Shown one piece after another: positions 35,438 through 43,787 of a stretch of 64,000 bases of DNA. The notes beneath the pieces were generated by a model. It ran no database searches and was not told the origin of the DNA. It saw only the letters and a program-made list of their open reading frames with translations. The stretch is from Parahaliea mediterranea (GTDB taxonomy: Bacteria; Pseudomonadota; Gammaproteobacteria; Pseudomonadales; Halieaceae): positions 1-64,000 of the forward strand of contig NZ_QEWO01000004.1 of NCBI RefSeq assembly GCF_003402235.1, given 5' to 3'. A program made the position numbers and the translations under genes. Position 1 is the first letter of the stretch. Each line of letters starts with the position of its first letter.

Positions 35438-36610
35438 ATGCAGCCAGCCACCCAAGCCAGTACCAGCAACCTGCAGCAGCGGATAAAAGCCCTGGTTCCC
35501 ATGATCGAAGCGCGCGCCGAGCAGGTAGAAGCGCAGCGCAAGCCCGACGACGACGTGATTGCCGCCCTCGCCGATACAGGCCTGTTCCGCGCCTTTGTGC
35601 CCGCCGCCTTCGGCGGCGACGAAATTGACACCGACACCTTTATCAACCTGGGCCTGCTGGTGTCCCGGGCCTGCACCTCCACCGGCTGGGTCAGCACGTT
35701 TTACATGGAACACAACTGGATGCTGGCGCACTTTCCCCGCTCTACCCAACGCGACGTGTTTGGCGGGCGCGGCTACCTGTTGGCGCCAGCCACCATCAGC
35801 CCGGGCGGCCACGCCGTTGCCTGTGACGGCGGCTACCGCATCAGCGGCCAGTGGAGTTGGGGCACCGGCATCATGCACGCGGACTACGCCATTCTGAACG
35901 CCGTGGTAGAGGGCGAAGAGGACGGCCCGCGCCTGTTCCTGCTGCCACGGGCGCAGGTGCAAGTGCTGGATACCTGGTACGCCGCCGGCATGGCAGGCAC
36001 GGGCAGCAACGACATCAGGGCAGAGGACGTGTTTGTGCCCAGCGACTACACCTGCCCGCTCAAGGACATGGCCATCGGGCGCGGCGCTGGCCTGCCGGAC
36101 AAGGGCGCTGCGCGCTATCGCCACCCCATGATGCCGCTGCTGTGTATCGCTGCCGCCATTCCCGCCCTCGGTGCCGCCCAGCGCGCCCTGGCGCTGTTTC
36201 GCGCACGGCTGGAAGGCCGCAAACTGTATGGCATGTCCGGCAAGCAGGTGGATCGCCCCTCGGCGCAAATCCTGTTTGGCGATGCCCACGCCCGGGTGCG
36301 CGCGGCAGAGCTGACACTGCGTGATGTCGGGCGCCGGCTCTCCGATTGGGGCGAGCGCGCCGACATCTGCCCCATGGAAGATCGCGCCGAGATGCGCCTG
36401 AGCGCTGCGCTGGCAGTGCGCGAGTGTCGCGACACGGTGCGCCGGCTGATGGATGCCAGCGGCGCCAGCGCACACCTCAGCGCCCACCCCATGCAACGCA
36501 TTGCGCGGGACATCAACACGCTGTCCTGCCACACCGTCTTTGACGCCGACATCGGCGCCGAAAATTATGGCCGCCTGCTGCTCGGACTGAAGCCGGCGTC
36601 GCCTGTGTAA
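35438..36610 (+). CDS. Acyl-CoA-dehydrogenase-fold flavin monooxygenase (HsaA-like)
   Basis: 390 residues with the acyl-CoA dehydrogenase fold, but with the pattern of group D flavin hydroxylases such as HsaA or HpaH: SRACTSTGWVSTFYMEHNW, LLAPATISPGGHAV, GQWSWGTG, and AGMAGTGSNDI. The acyl-CoA dehydrogenase signatures (TEPGAGSD, GGxGY) are absent. Such enzymes use reduced flavin from a partner reductase to hydroxylate phenols or steroids. The FMN-dependent reductase at 41552, under the same kind of operator, is a candidate partner. The ATG at 35438 (GGAG upstream) is chosen; an in-frame TTG at 35408 falls inside the operator. It is followed 50 bp later by TonB receptor 3. Confidence 0.82.
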   Translation: MQPATQASTSNLQQRIKALVPMIEARAEQVEAQRKPDDDVIAALADTGLFRAFVPAAFGGDEIDTDTFINLGLLVSRACTSTGWVSTFYMEHNWMLAHFPRSTQRDVFGGRGYLLAPATISPGGHAVACDGGYRISGQWSWGTGIMHADYAILNAVVEGEEDGPRLFLLPRAQVQVLDTWYAAGMAGTGSNDIRAEDVFVPSDYTCPLKDMAIGRGAGLPDKGAARYRHPMMPLLCIAAAIPALGAAQRALALFRARLEGRKLYGMSGKQVDRPSAQILFGDAHARVRAAELTLRDVGRRLSDWGERADICPMEDRAEMRLSAALAVRECRDTVRRLMDASGASAHLSAHPMQRIARDINTLSCHTVFDADIGAENYGRLLLGLKPASPV

Positions 36611-36660
36611 GCACCCCAACGGGCCCTGCGCCCACCCCTGTACACAAACGGAGAACCATA

Positions 36661-38820
36661 ATGAAAGCCAACCTCCCGCTGTCCTCCCGTCGCCTGGCCC
36701 TGGCTGTCGGCGCCCTTGTCACCTGCAATACCACCTCCGCCGCTGTGCTGGAGGAAGTCGTTGTCACCGCGCAAAAGCGCGAGCAGAGCATGCAGGATGT
36801 GCCCATTTCCCTGTCGGTAGTTGGCGGTGATGAAATCGCCGACTTCGCACTGCGCGATTTCAGTGACCTGTCTTCGTCGATTCCAAACTTTTACGTCCAG
36901 GACACCCCAGGGAACTATTCCATTTTTATTCGCGGCATGGGTTCCACCGCTGGCAACCTCGCCTTTGAACAAACCGTCGGCCTGTTCGTCGATGGTGTCT
37001 ATGCTGGCAAGGCACGACAGTTCCAGAGCCCTTTCCTCGACCTGGAACGCATCGAAGTATTGCGCGGCCCCCAGGGCGCACTGGTTGGCAAAAATACCAG
37101 CGCAGGCGCGGTGAACGTGATCACCGCCAGACCCACAGAGGACCCGGAGATCACCCTGAGCACCAGCTATGAATTCGAGGGCGAGACCGTCAACACCACT
37201 GGCATTCTGTCCGGCCCGTTGAGTGATGGACTGTACGGCCGTGTTGCCGCGAGCTACACCAATACTGACAGGGGCTTTACCGAAAACACCCATCTGGGCG
37301 GCCATGAAAAGCAGGTAGAAGATACCGTGGTGCGCGGCGTTGTGGCTTGGGACGCTTTGGACCGGCTCGAAGCTGTTGCAAAACTGGAGGTCGGCCGCTC
37401 ACGTATCGACGGCAACTCCTACGAAACCCTATTGCCAGGCGAAAAACTGGACTACAAGCGCGCCACCGGAGGCTTCCCGGGCATGGGTAGCCGGGACTAT
37501 AACGACACCGATTCCAACAATGCCTCGCTGACGCTGAACTACGATATCAACGAATTTACCCTCACATCGATCACCGGCTACTCCAGCTATGATTTCGAAA
37601 AGTTCGTAGATGCCGACTTCAGTTCGGCGGATCTATTCGGTTCCATCTTCGCCGAGGATTTCACACAAATCTCACAGGAAATACGCCTGACATCACCCGC
37701 CAGTGATACCCTGGACTATATCGTTGGTCTCTATTGGCACACCAGTGACTACGAACTCTACCAGTCCAGCGGGATTGATCTGGGACCTTTCGACGGCCGT
37801 TCCTACCGTTTTTTCGACCAAGATAACGATGTTTACTCGCTCTACGCCCAAGGTACTTGGTACGTCAGCGATAGCCTCCGCGTCAGCCTCGGCCTGCGCC
37901 AGACGGAAGACGACAAAGACGCCGATCAAAAGCGCAGCCTAACCGGCGTTACTCCATCCAGTTGGCTGGACAGCCCGCTTACCGGCAAGCGTGACGAGAG
38001 CGAATTCGACCCGTCAATCAACGTGCAATGGGATGCAACACAAGACATTATGATTTATGCCAGTTGGTCGGAAGGCTCCAAGGCCGGTGGTTTTGTCGGC
38101 GGCCAGTCGGTTACCGTTCAGAGTGACTTCGAGTTCGAACCGGAAGATGCTGAAACCTATGAGTTGGGCACAAAACTGGTGATGCTGGACAACAGCCTGA
38201 CGATCAACGCCGCTTACTTCTATACCGAATACACCAATTTGCAGGTATCGAACTATTATGCCCCGACCAACTCTTTCATTACCGGCAACGCCGCATCAGC
38301 GACCACCGAAGGGGTGGAGATGGACTTCGCTTGGCTACCACTGGAAAATCTGACCGTTACTGGCTCCGCCTCGTATCTTGATGCCTACTACGACGATTAC
38401 CCCGGCGCGGCCTGCCTCTGGAACAATCCCGACTGTGACGTTAGCAGTAACAATATTGGCGGCACCTACCTGCCACGTGCCAACCGGGTGAACGGCACAC
38501 TGACCTTGAACCACGAACAGTTGCTGGGCAACATGCGCCTAGATTCACGCCTAGAACTGGTCTACAACGGGAAGAGGGCGCTGATTGAAACCCTGGCTCC
38601 GCAAGGTGTTCAGGGCGGCTTCACCAAAATTAACCTGCGTCTGGCGCTGTCGCCTGAAAGTGACCGCTGGACACTGGCACTGGTCGGTAAAAACCTCACC
38701 GACAAGACCACCTTTAGCCACGCCTTCTCAACGCCGCTCGCCTCGGTGCCAGACACCTTTTCAAAAATGGTAGATCCCCCCCGCACTGTGGCCCTACAGT
38801 TCGAGTATCGCTTCCTGTGA
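36661..38820 (+). CDS. TonB-dependent receptor 3
   Basis: A 719-residue receptor with a signal peptide (cleavage near TTSA), LEEVVVTAQKREQSMQDVP near 30-48, the plug segments FIRGMGSTAGN and EVLRGPQGALVGKNTSAG, and a barrel ending in VALQFEYRFL. It lies 50 bp after the hydroxylase gene on the same strand and probably shares its promoter and TGTCAAT operators. Third-position bases are more often A/T than in nearby genes, a visual impression of a different origin. Substrate unknown; co-transcription with a hydroxylase suggests the compound that enzyme attacks. Confidence 0.92.
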   Translation: MKANLPLSSRRLALAVGALVTCNTTSAAVLEEVVVTAQKREQSMQDVPISLSVVGGDEIADFALRDFSDLSSSIPNFYVQDTPGNYSIFIRGMGSTAGNLAFEQTVGLFVDGVYAGKARQFQSPFLDLERIEVLRGPQGALVGKNTSAGAVNVITARPTEDPEITLSTSYEFEGETVNTTGILSGPLSDGLYGRVAASYTNTDRGFTENTHLGGHEKQVEDTVVRGVVAWDALDRLEAVAKLEVGRSRIDGNSYETLLPGEKLDYKRATGGFPGMGSRDYNDTDSNNASLTLNYDINEFTLTSITGYSSYDFEKFVDADFSSADLFGSIFAEDFTQISQEIRLTSPASDTLDYIVGLYWHTSDYELYQSSGIDLGPFDGRSYRFFDQDNDVYSLYAQGTWYVSDSLRVSLGLRQTEDDKDADQKRSLTGVTPSSWLDSPLTGKRDESEFDPSINVQWDATQDIMIYASWSEGSKAGGFVGGQSVTVQSDFEFEPEDAETYELGTKLVMLDNSLTINAAYFYTEYTNLQVSNYYAPTNSFITGNAASATTEGVEMDFAWLPLENLTVTGSASYLDAYYDDYPGAACLWNNPDCDVSSNNIGGTYLPRANRVNGTLTLNHEQLLGNMRLDSRLELVYNGKRALIETLAPQGVQGGFTKINLRLALSPESDRWTLALVGKNLTDKTTFSHAFSTPLASVPDTFSKMVDPPRTVALQFEYRFL

Positions 38821-38843
38821 CATGAGCACAGCCCAATAGAGAG

Positions 38844-38872
38844 CGGCGCGGCGTCTATGCGACACCGCGCCG
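38844..38872. terminator. Hairpin between convergent genes
   Basis: CGGCGCGG (38844-38851) and CCGCGCCG (38865-38872) form an 8-bp stem with a 13-base loop, 23 bp after the receptor 3 stop and 70 bp before the end of the convergent synthetase. There is no T-run, so it may be a weak or factor-assisted terminator. Confidence 0.4.
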
Positions 38873-38942
38873 TGTGTTGAACGGCAGATATCAGGGTCCG
38901 TCTAAAACACGGCGGCGGACGGGCTTTACATACTTCTACTTG

Positions 38943-40481
38943 CTAATGGCCACACCAATCATCGCGCAGCTTCTGCTTGAGAATTTTATTCATCGCGCTT
39001 ACGGGCAGACTCTCATCGCGAAATTCCACGCTGCGCACGCACTTGTAGTTGGCCAGTTGCTTTCGGCAATGCTCAATGACGGCGGCTTCATCCAGTGAAC
39101 AGCCTGGCTCGCTGTAGATCACCGCGTGGACCGTCTCCCCCCAGCGCTCGGAGGGAATGCCGATCACCGCGCATTGCAGCACACCCTTGAGCTGGTAGAT
39201 CACGTTTTCCACTTCGCCGGCGAAGACGTTCTCACCACCGGTCACGATCATGTCCTTGAGCCGGTCGACGATGAACAGAAAGCCGTCGCTATCGAGGTAG
39301 CCCAAATCCCCGGTGTGCAGCCACCCCCCTTCGTAGAGCGCTGCGGTGTTCTCCGGCTGGCGCCAGTAGCCCGGTGTGCTGGCGGGGCTGCGCACGCAGA
39401 TCTCCCCCACTTCGCCTGCCGGCAGGCATTGCCCGTCTGGCGCCAAGATGGCCACGCGGCAGCCGGCCACGGGCCTGCCGGCAGAGCGGCGCTTGGCGGC
39501 ATTGGCACCGCGGGTGGTGTGATAGGCGTGGGGCAGGCAGGTCACGGTGCCGCAGCACTCCGTCTGGCCGTAAATCTGGATAAATTCCACGCCCGGCAGG
39601 GCCGCCTGGGCGCGCTCGAGAATGCCCTCGGGCATCGGCGCGCCACCGTAGCTGACCTTCTTCAGCGAGGTGATATCAAAGTCAGCAAAACGTTCGTGGC
39701 GAATCAGCATGTCGACCATCGCCGGTACCAGTGCGGTCTTGGTGATGCGCTGCGCTTGGATGGCGCGCAATGTCAGCTCGGCATCAAAGCGCGGCAGAAT
39801 CACCAACTTGGCCGCCAGCACGGCAGCTGCAACGCAATTCATGCCGGCCACCAGGTGAAACATGGGCGCGGCAATCAGCAGGTTGTCCTCACTGGTGGTG
39901 CCGGTGGCGGCAATCCACTGCAGGGTGTTGAAAACCATGCCCTGGTGGGTCTGCATTACCCCTTTGGAACGGCCTGTGGTGCCGCCGGTATAGAACAGGG
40001 CGGCGACTTCCTGCTCGGCCAGGGCAGGGGGCGCAGCGTGGGCCGGTGCCAACAGCGGCAACAGGCCGCCGGGGCAGTCACCACGGCCAATGTAGAGGGT
40101 ATGACGGATGTCCGGGCATTGTGCCCGGATCGTTTCGACACTGGCCAAAAAGTGCTCATCCACCAGCAGCACGGTGGCGCTGCAATCCTGTAACCAGTCG
40201 ACAATCTCTGGCTGCGCCAGGCGGATGTTGATCGGCACGATGGTGGCGCCAAGCGCCGGGATGGCAAAGTACAGTGCGAAGTACAGGTCGCTGTTGTGCG
40301 CCAGTACCGCCACGCGCTGATCGGCGCCAACCGCCAGCGCGGCCAGCGCAGCCGCCTGCTCCGCCACCAACTGCTGCAGCGCAGACCAGCTCCAGATGCG
40401 GTCTTCGAACACCACGGCCTGCCGATCGGGATACAGGCCGGCCGCGCGGCCGAGTTGCTCGTTCAAGGAGAATTGATACAT
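38943..40481 (-). CDS. Acyl-CoA synthetase (AMP-forming)
   Basis: 512-residue class I adenylating enzyme with FYTGGTTGRSKGVMQTH near 163-179, IYGQTECCGTVTCLP near 302, HTGDLGYLDSDGFLFIVDR near 394 and the C-terminal MNKILKQKLRDDW. It has all core motifs of fatty acid/cinnamate/cyclohexane-carboxylate-type ligases; the substrate cannot be fixed. GGAG precedes the ATG. It is divergent from the small membrane protein gene at 40689, and the 206-bp gap between them holds a perfect TGTCAAT operator, so it shares control with the hydroxylase module. Confidence 0.88.
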   Translation of the reverse strand: MYQFSLNEQLGRAAGLYPDRQAVVFEDRIWSWSALQQLVAEQAAALAALAVGADQRVAVLAHNSDLYFALYFAIPALGATIVPINIRLAQPEIVDWLQDCSATVLLVDEHFLASVETIRAQCPDIRHTLYIGRGDCPGGLLPLLAPAHAAPPALAEQEVAALFYTGGTTGRSKGVMQTHQGMVFNTLQWIAATGTTSEDNLLIAAPMFHLVAGMNCVAAAVLAAKLVILPRFDAELTLRAIQAQRITKTALVPAMVDMLIRHERFADFDITSLKKVSYGGAPMPEGILERAQAALPGVEFIQIYGQTECCGTVTCLPHAYHTTRGANAAKRRSAGRPVAGCRVAILAPDGQCLPAGEVGEICVRSPASTPGYWRQPENTAALYEGGWLHTGDLGYLDSDGFLFIVDRLKDMIVTGGENVFAGEVENVIYQLKGVLQCAVIGIPSERWGETVHAVIYSEPGCSLDEAAVIEHCRKQLANYKCVRSVEFRDESLPVSAMNKILKQKLRDDWCGH

Positions 40482-40599
40482 GCAGAGGCGCTCCGTCAGG
40501 TTCCCGGTTTCACCGGGTACCGGTTGATTATTATCGGCGGGAACAACGCTCCCCGCCTTTTGCAGACTCTGTCGACACGGTAGCGCTGCGCGGATTTTA

Positions 40600-40616
40600 T
40601 GTCAATTTAATTGACA
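40600..40616. promoter_or_regulatory. Operator TGTCAAT-N3-ATTGACA in a divergent promoter
   Basis: Perfect inverted repeat TGTCAAT TTA ATTGACA between the divergent synthetase (start 40481) and membrane protein (start 40689). Both arms include TTGACA on opposite strands, so a single dimer could cover the -35 boxes of both promoters. Confidence 0.7.
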
Positions 40617-40688
40617 TTTATTTGAAGGCGCTGCTAACGTAGCCAGCCATTGTCATATACCTTGGTGGCCGTGCAGGAGCTCAATCCA

Positions 40689-41216
40689 ATGATCGACATT
40701 CTCAGGGAGTGGCTTGGCCCCTGGTACCTCTACATCAAGTTTGTCCACGTCACCTTTGTCATGGTCTGGGTGTGGAGCACCGCCCACGCCTACGCCTACT
40801 TTGTGGTGCCGGTATTCAAGGCCTGGCGCCGCCATCCCGACGACGACGCCGTCATTGTGCTGCGCGACTGGGTGATGGAGCGCTTTGATCACGGCGTGAT
40901 CTACGAACATGTGGCCTACCCGATCATCCTGATTACCGGCCCCTTGCTGTACATTGCCGGCGGCTGGAGTACCGCCGCCGACTGGCTGGTGCTGAAACTG
41001 GCCCTGGTGGTATTGATCACCCTGCCCATCGAGGTGCTGGACTACCACCTGTCGCACTTCGGTGGCAACAAAGCGAAGATTCGCGCCACGGGCGATAGCG
41101 AAAAATACGAAGCCGCCATTCACCAGCACTGGTATTTCCTGCTCTACAGCTCGCCGATGATCATGCCCGCTGCGTTGCTGATCATCTTCCTCGCCATTAC
41201 CAAAACCCACTTTTGA
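40689..41216 (+). CDS. Putative four-helix membrane protein, CopD/HemJ-like layout
   Basis: A 175-residue protein with about four hydrophobic helices. The first, YLYIKFVHVTFVMVWVWSTAH, has the H-x7-W pattern seen in HemJ and CopD-like heme-binding membrane proteins. Other conserved-looking histidines are HGVIYEHVAYP and DYHLSHFGG. No exact family is recognised. The ATG at 40689 has CAGGAG upstream; an in-frame 13-codon extension is rejected. It is the first of three adjoining genes (another small membrane protein and an FMN reductase), all downstream of the TGTCAAT operator, so it may be part of an electron-transfer or redox uptake unit (inference). Confidence 0.72.
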   Translation: MIDILREWLGPWYLYIKFVHVTFVMVWVWSTAHAYAYFVVPVFKAWRRHPDDDAVIVLRDWVMERFDHGVIYEHVAYPIILITGPLLYIAGGWSTAADWLVLKLALVVLITLPIEVLDYHLSHFGGNKAKIRATGDSEKYEAAIHQHWYFLLYSSPMIMPAALLIIFLAITKTHF

Positions 41217-41243
41217 ACACCGCTGACTTCAAGGAGCCAGGCT

Positions 41244-41555
41244 ATGCGCGCACCGTTTTCCGGCAATCCCGCTCGCTACCGGCGGGCCGCCATCCTCATC
41301 TCCGCTTACTCGGTACTGTCGGTTTACACCGCCTTTGCACTGATGAAATGGCTGTTGCAGGGCGATACCTGGGTATTTGGCTGGAAACCGCTGCTACTGG
41401 TAGCGGTGTTGATACCGCTCTACGCACGCTTCTGCTACCGTTGGATCATGCGTACCGACGCCCAGTACGGGTCCGGCAGCCGCTGGCAACTCATCCCTGC
41501 GCAGGTCAAGCTTCCCGAATTCGACCCACATAAGCACAAGGCCAATAGCCCATGA
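41244..41555 (+). CDS. Small two-helix membrane protein, unknown
   Basis: A 103-residue protein with two hydrophobic segments (about 16-36 and 47-64) and a charged C-terminal tail. No family is recognised. CAAGGAGCC lies before the ATG, and the stop overlaps the start of the FMN reductase gene (ATGA), so the pair are translationally coupled. It sits 27 bp after the four-helix membrane protein and probably works with it. Confidence 0.7.
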   Translation: MRAPFSGNPARYRRAAILISAYSVLSVYTAFALMKWLLQGDTWVFGWKPLLLVAVLIPLYARFCYRWIMRTDAQYGSGSRWQLIPAQVKLPEFDPHKHKANSP

Positions 41556-42202
41556 ACGTTCTCCATATCGAAGCCAGCCCCCGGGGCGAGCAGTCCAATT
41601 CCAGCCGTGTTGCCAATGCCTTTCTGGCGGCCTGCGCCGCGGCCAACCCCGGCCTGGTGGTCGACAGGCTCAATGTCTTTGATTGCAACCTGCCCGCCTT
41701 CGGCCGCGAAGGCGCCAGCCAGAAGATGGCCCATATCGCCAAGTTGATGGCGTCGGGCGAAGGTCTGGAAGCTGCCGGTGAATGGAGTGGGGTGCTAGCC
41801 GAAATCAAACGCCTGCAGGATGCCGACAAGGTGGTGATTTCCAGTGCCATGTGGAATTTTTCCATCCCCTACCCGCTCAAGCACTATATCGACCTGGTGT
41901 GCCAGCCGGGGCTGACCTTCGGCGTGAACGCCAAGGGCCAGTATGTGGGGTTGCTCAAGGGCAAGCCCCTGCAGCTGATTCTGTCCCGGGGCAGCGAGTA
42001 CCGTACCGGCTTCCCCGGCGCCGACGATGGCATCAAGACCGACTACCAGAGCGCCTACCTGCGGCATATCGGCGCCTTTCTGGGTTTTGGTGAGGTCGGT
42101 GAAATCCAGATTCAGCCGACAGATGCCAAAGGACCCCAGCACGCCGCCGGGGTCATCGAGGCGGCCCTGGCCGAGGCCCGCGAGGCCGGCGCCCACTTCT
42201 AG
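41552..42202 (+). CDS. FMN-dependent NADH reductase (AzoR-like)
   Basis: A 216-residue flavodoxin-fold quinone/azo reductase. The FMN loop SPRGEQSNSSRVANAF (residues 9-24), SAMWNFSIPYPLKHYIDLV and SRGSEYRTG match the AzoR family. AzoR proteins reduce quinones, azo dyes and flavins with NADH. In this operon-like run it could supply reduced FMN to the hydroxylase at 35438 or reduce a quinone product; both are inference. It overlaps the upstream small membrane gene by 4 bases. Confidence 0.85.
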   Translation: MNVLHIEASPRGEQSNSSRVANAFLAACAAANPGLVVDRLNVFDCNLPAFGREGASQKMAHIAKLMASGEGLEAAGEWSGVLAEIKRLQDADKVVISSAMWNFSIPYPLKHYIDLVCQPGLTFGVNAKGQYVGLLKGKPLQLILSRGSEYRTGFPGADDGIKTDYQSAYLRHIGAFLGFGEVGEIQIQPTDAKGPQHAAGVIEAALAEAREAGAHF

Positions 42203-42246
42203 CTGACACCCGTCTTCATGCGCCGGCCACGGCATCAGCGGTGAGT

Positions 42247-42267
42247 TGACCGGGAGCCACCCGGTCA
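42247..42267. terminator. Hairpin after the FMN reductase gene
   Basis: TGACCGGG and CCCGGTCA form a perfect 8-bp stem with a 5-base loop (AGCCA), 45 bp after the stop and 99 bp before the MarR start. There is no T-run. It could be a weak terminator or a protein site for MarR; its arms do not match the TGTCAAT operators. Confidence 0.4.
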
Positions 42268-42365
42268 GCTGTCATCTACGCAGCAGTCATCTGATAGTAT
42301 CGCCTCAAGCAGTGCGTGCGCCGGCGGCGTGGGCGCGCAACGGTAACAAAAGGAGGCAAAGCACG

Positions 42366-42869
42366 GTGCAGAGCGAGAAAGAACCCAACAGCGGCGCCGG
42401 CAGTGGCAAGCAGGCGTATAAAAACAACCTGGCACAACTCATTCTGCGCGCTCTGTACTGGGTGGAAGACGGCATGCACACCAATTACCACCGCCGCGGT
42501 GGCGTTCAGCTCACCCACGCCCAGTCGCTGGTGATGATGAACATCGGCGAGGGCATCCGCCGCCCCTCGGCCATCGCGGAACGACTCGGTGTCAGTCGCC
42601 AGGCCGTGCATACCAGTATCCGCGAACTCGATCGCCTTGGCCTTATCGACCTTGTGCCGGATCCAGACGATGGCCGCGCCACCATCGCCACCCTCAATCG
42701 CAAGGGCGAGCCGGCCCGGGTGCTGGCGATTCAGGTGCTGGAAGAACTGGAAGAGGAACTGGGCCGGCGCATTGGCAAACGCGAGGTCGGCCAGTTTCGC
42801 CGGGCACTGGAGAAGGACTGGGGGGCGCCGCCGGAGTTTCCCCTGGAAGACGACAGCAGCAAACGCTGA
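42366..42869 (+). CDS. MarR family regulator, candidate for the TGTCAAT regulon
   Basis: A 167-residue MarR-type winged-helix protein with GVQLTHAQSLVMMNIGEG, RPSAIAERLGVSRQAVHTSI and the wing DPDDGRATIATLNRKG (about 55-125). MarR repressors bind short palindromes and release them on binding phenolic ligands or CoA thioesters. It lies just past the TGTCAAT-controlled genes, which makes it the natural candidate for those sites, though its own upstream region lacks one. The start is GTG at 42366, with AAAGGAGG 8 bases upstream. Confidence 0.85.
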   Translation: MQSEKEPNSGAGSGKQAYKNNLAQLILRALYWVEDGMHTNYHRRGGVQLTHAQSLVMMNIGEGIRRPSAIAERLGVSRQAVHTSIRELDRLGLIDLVPDPDDGRATIATLNRKGEPARVLAIQVLEELEEELGRRIGKREVGQFRRALEKDWGAPPEFPLEDDSSKR

Positions 42870-42872
42870 GGC

Positions 42873-43787
42873 CTATCGGTTCAGAAAGTTGAGCGGCAGC
42901 CCCGCCACCGGCCAGGGCATGGACACCACTCGCCCGCTCGCCGACAGCGTGATGTAAGCCGTTTTCAGCCCTGGCCCACCGAAGCAGATATTGGTGGTGG
43001 CAATATCCCCGGTAGGGAAGTGATCAAGCACCCGACCGTCCGCCGCAAACCAGGTGATGCCGCCGTTGAGGATGGTTGCCACGCAGATATTGCCCTCGCC
43101 ATCCACGGCCAGTGAATCGTAATGCTGCAGCCCCTGCGGGCTCGCCAGGCAATGGCCATTGTGGAAGCCCGCCGGCGGCGCCAGCTCACCCGGTGCGACG
43201 ATATCGAACGCCCACAGGCGCGCGGCCGTGGTATCCGCCACGTAGAGAGTTTGCTCATCCGGCGACAGGCCGATGCCGTTGGGCGTATCCACCGGAAACG
43301 CCGCCTCAACAATCTCACTGCCATCGGGCAGTGCGTAGTAAATGGCGCCCCGGTCCTGCTGGCGGCCATAGCGCTGGCCGAGGTCGGTAAACCAGAAGCC
43401 GCCCTGGCGGTCGAACACAATATCGTTGGGGCCACTCAAGGGGTGGCCATTGCAGTGAGTATAGAGCGTGGTGACCGCACCGCTTTGCAGATCCACCCGC
43501 TGGATACTGCCGCCGCGATAATTTGCCGCGCGCCCCACCGGGAAGGGCGTACCGTCCACGTCTATCCAGTCGAAGCCGCCATTGTTGCAGACATACACCG
43601 CGCCATCGGGGCCAATGGCCGCGCCGTTCGGGCCACCGCCGAGTTCCGCCACCACTTCGACCACACCGCCCGTGGTGATGCGCGACAAGGTGCCGCGCTG
43701 GATCTCTACCAGCAGCAGCGACCCGTCCGCCAGGGCAATCGGCCCTTCCGGAAACTGCAGCCCGCTGGCGATTTCCGTAAATGCCAT
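42873..43787 (-). CDS. SMP-30/gluconolactonase family lactonase
   Basis: 304-residue six-bladed beta-propeller hydrolase. The metal-site motifs are FPEGPI near the start (Glu), GPNGAAIGPDGAVYVCNNGG, SGPNDIVFDRQGGFWFTD (Asn-Asp) and PNGIGLSPDEQTLYVADTTA (Asn, Asp). Members hydrolyse sugar or hydroxyacid lactones. Its stop lies 3 bp from the MarR stop (convergent), and the gene follows the CoA-transferase with a one-base overlap. A lactonase producing a hydroxy acid would fit the hydroxyacyl-CoA kinase module at 8665-11290 (inference). Confidence 0.86.
   Translation of the reverse strand: MAFTEIASGLQFPEGPIALADGSLLLVEIQRGTLSRITTGGVVEVVAELGGGPNGAAIGPDGAVYVCNNGGFDWIDVDGTPFPVGRAANYRGGSIQRVDLQSGAVTTLYTHCNGHPLSGPNDIVFDRQGGFWFTDLGQRYGRQQDRGAIYYALPDGSEIVEAAFPVDTPNGIGLSPDEQTLYVADTTAARLWAFDIVAPGELAPPAGFHNGHCLASPQGLQHYDSLAVDGEGNICVATILNGGITWFAADGRVLDHFPTGDIATTNICFGGPGLKTAYITLSASGRVVSMPWPVAGLPLNFLNR

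Noticed and set aside
35438-36610. Ordinary acyl-CoA dehydrogenase
   Set aside because: The signature motifs of acyl-CoA dehydrogenases are missing and the residues match flavin hydroxylases better.
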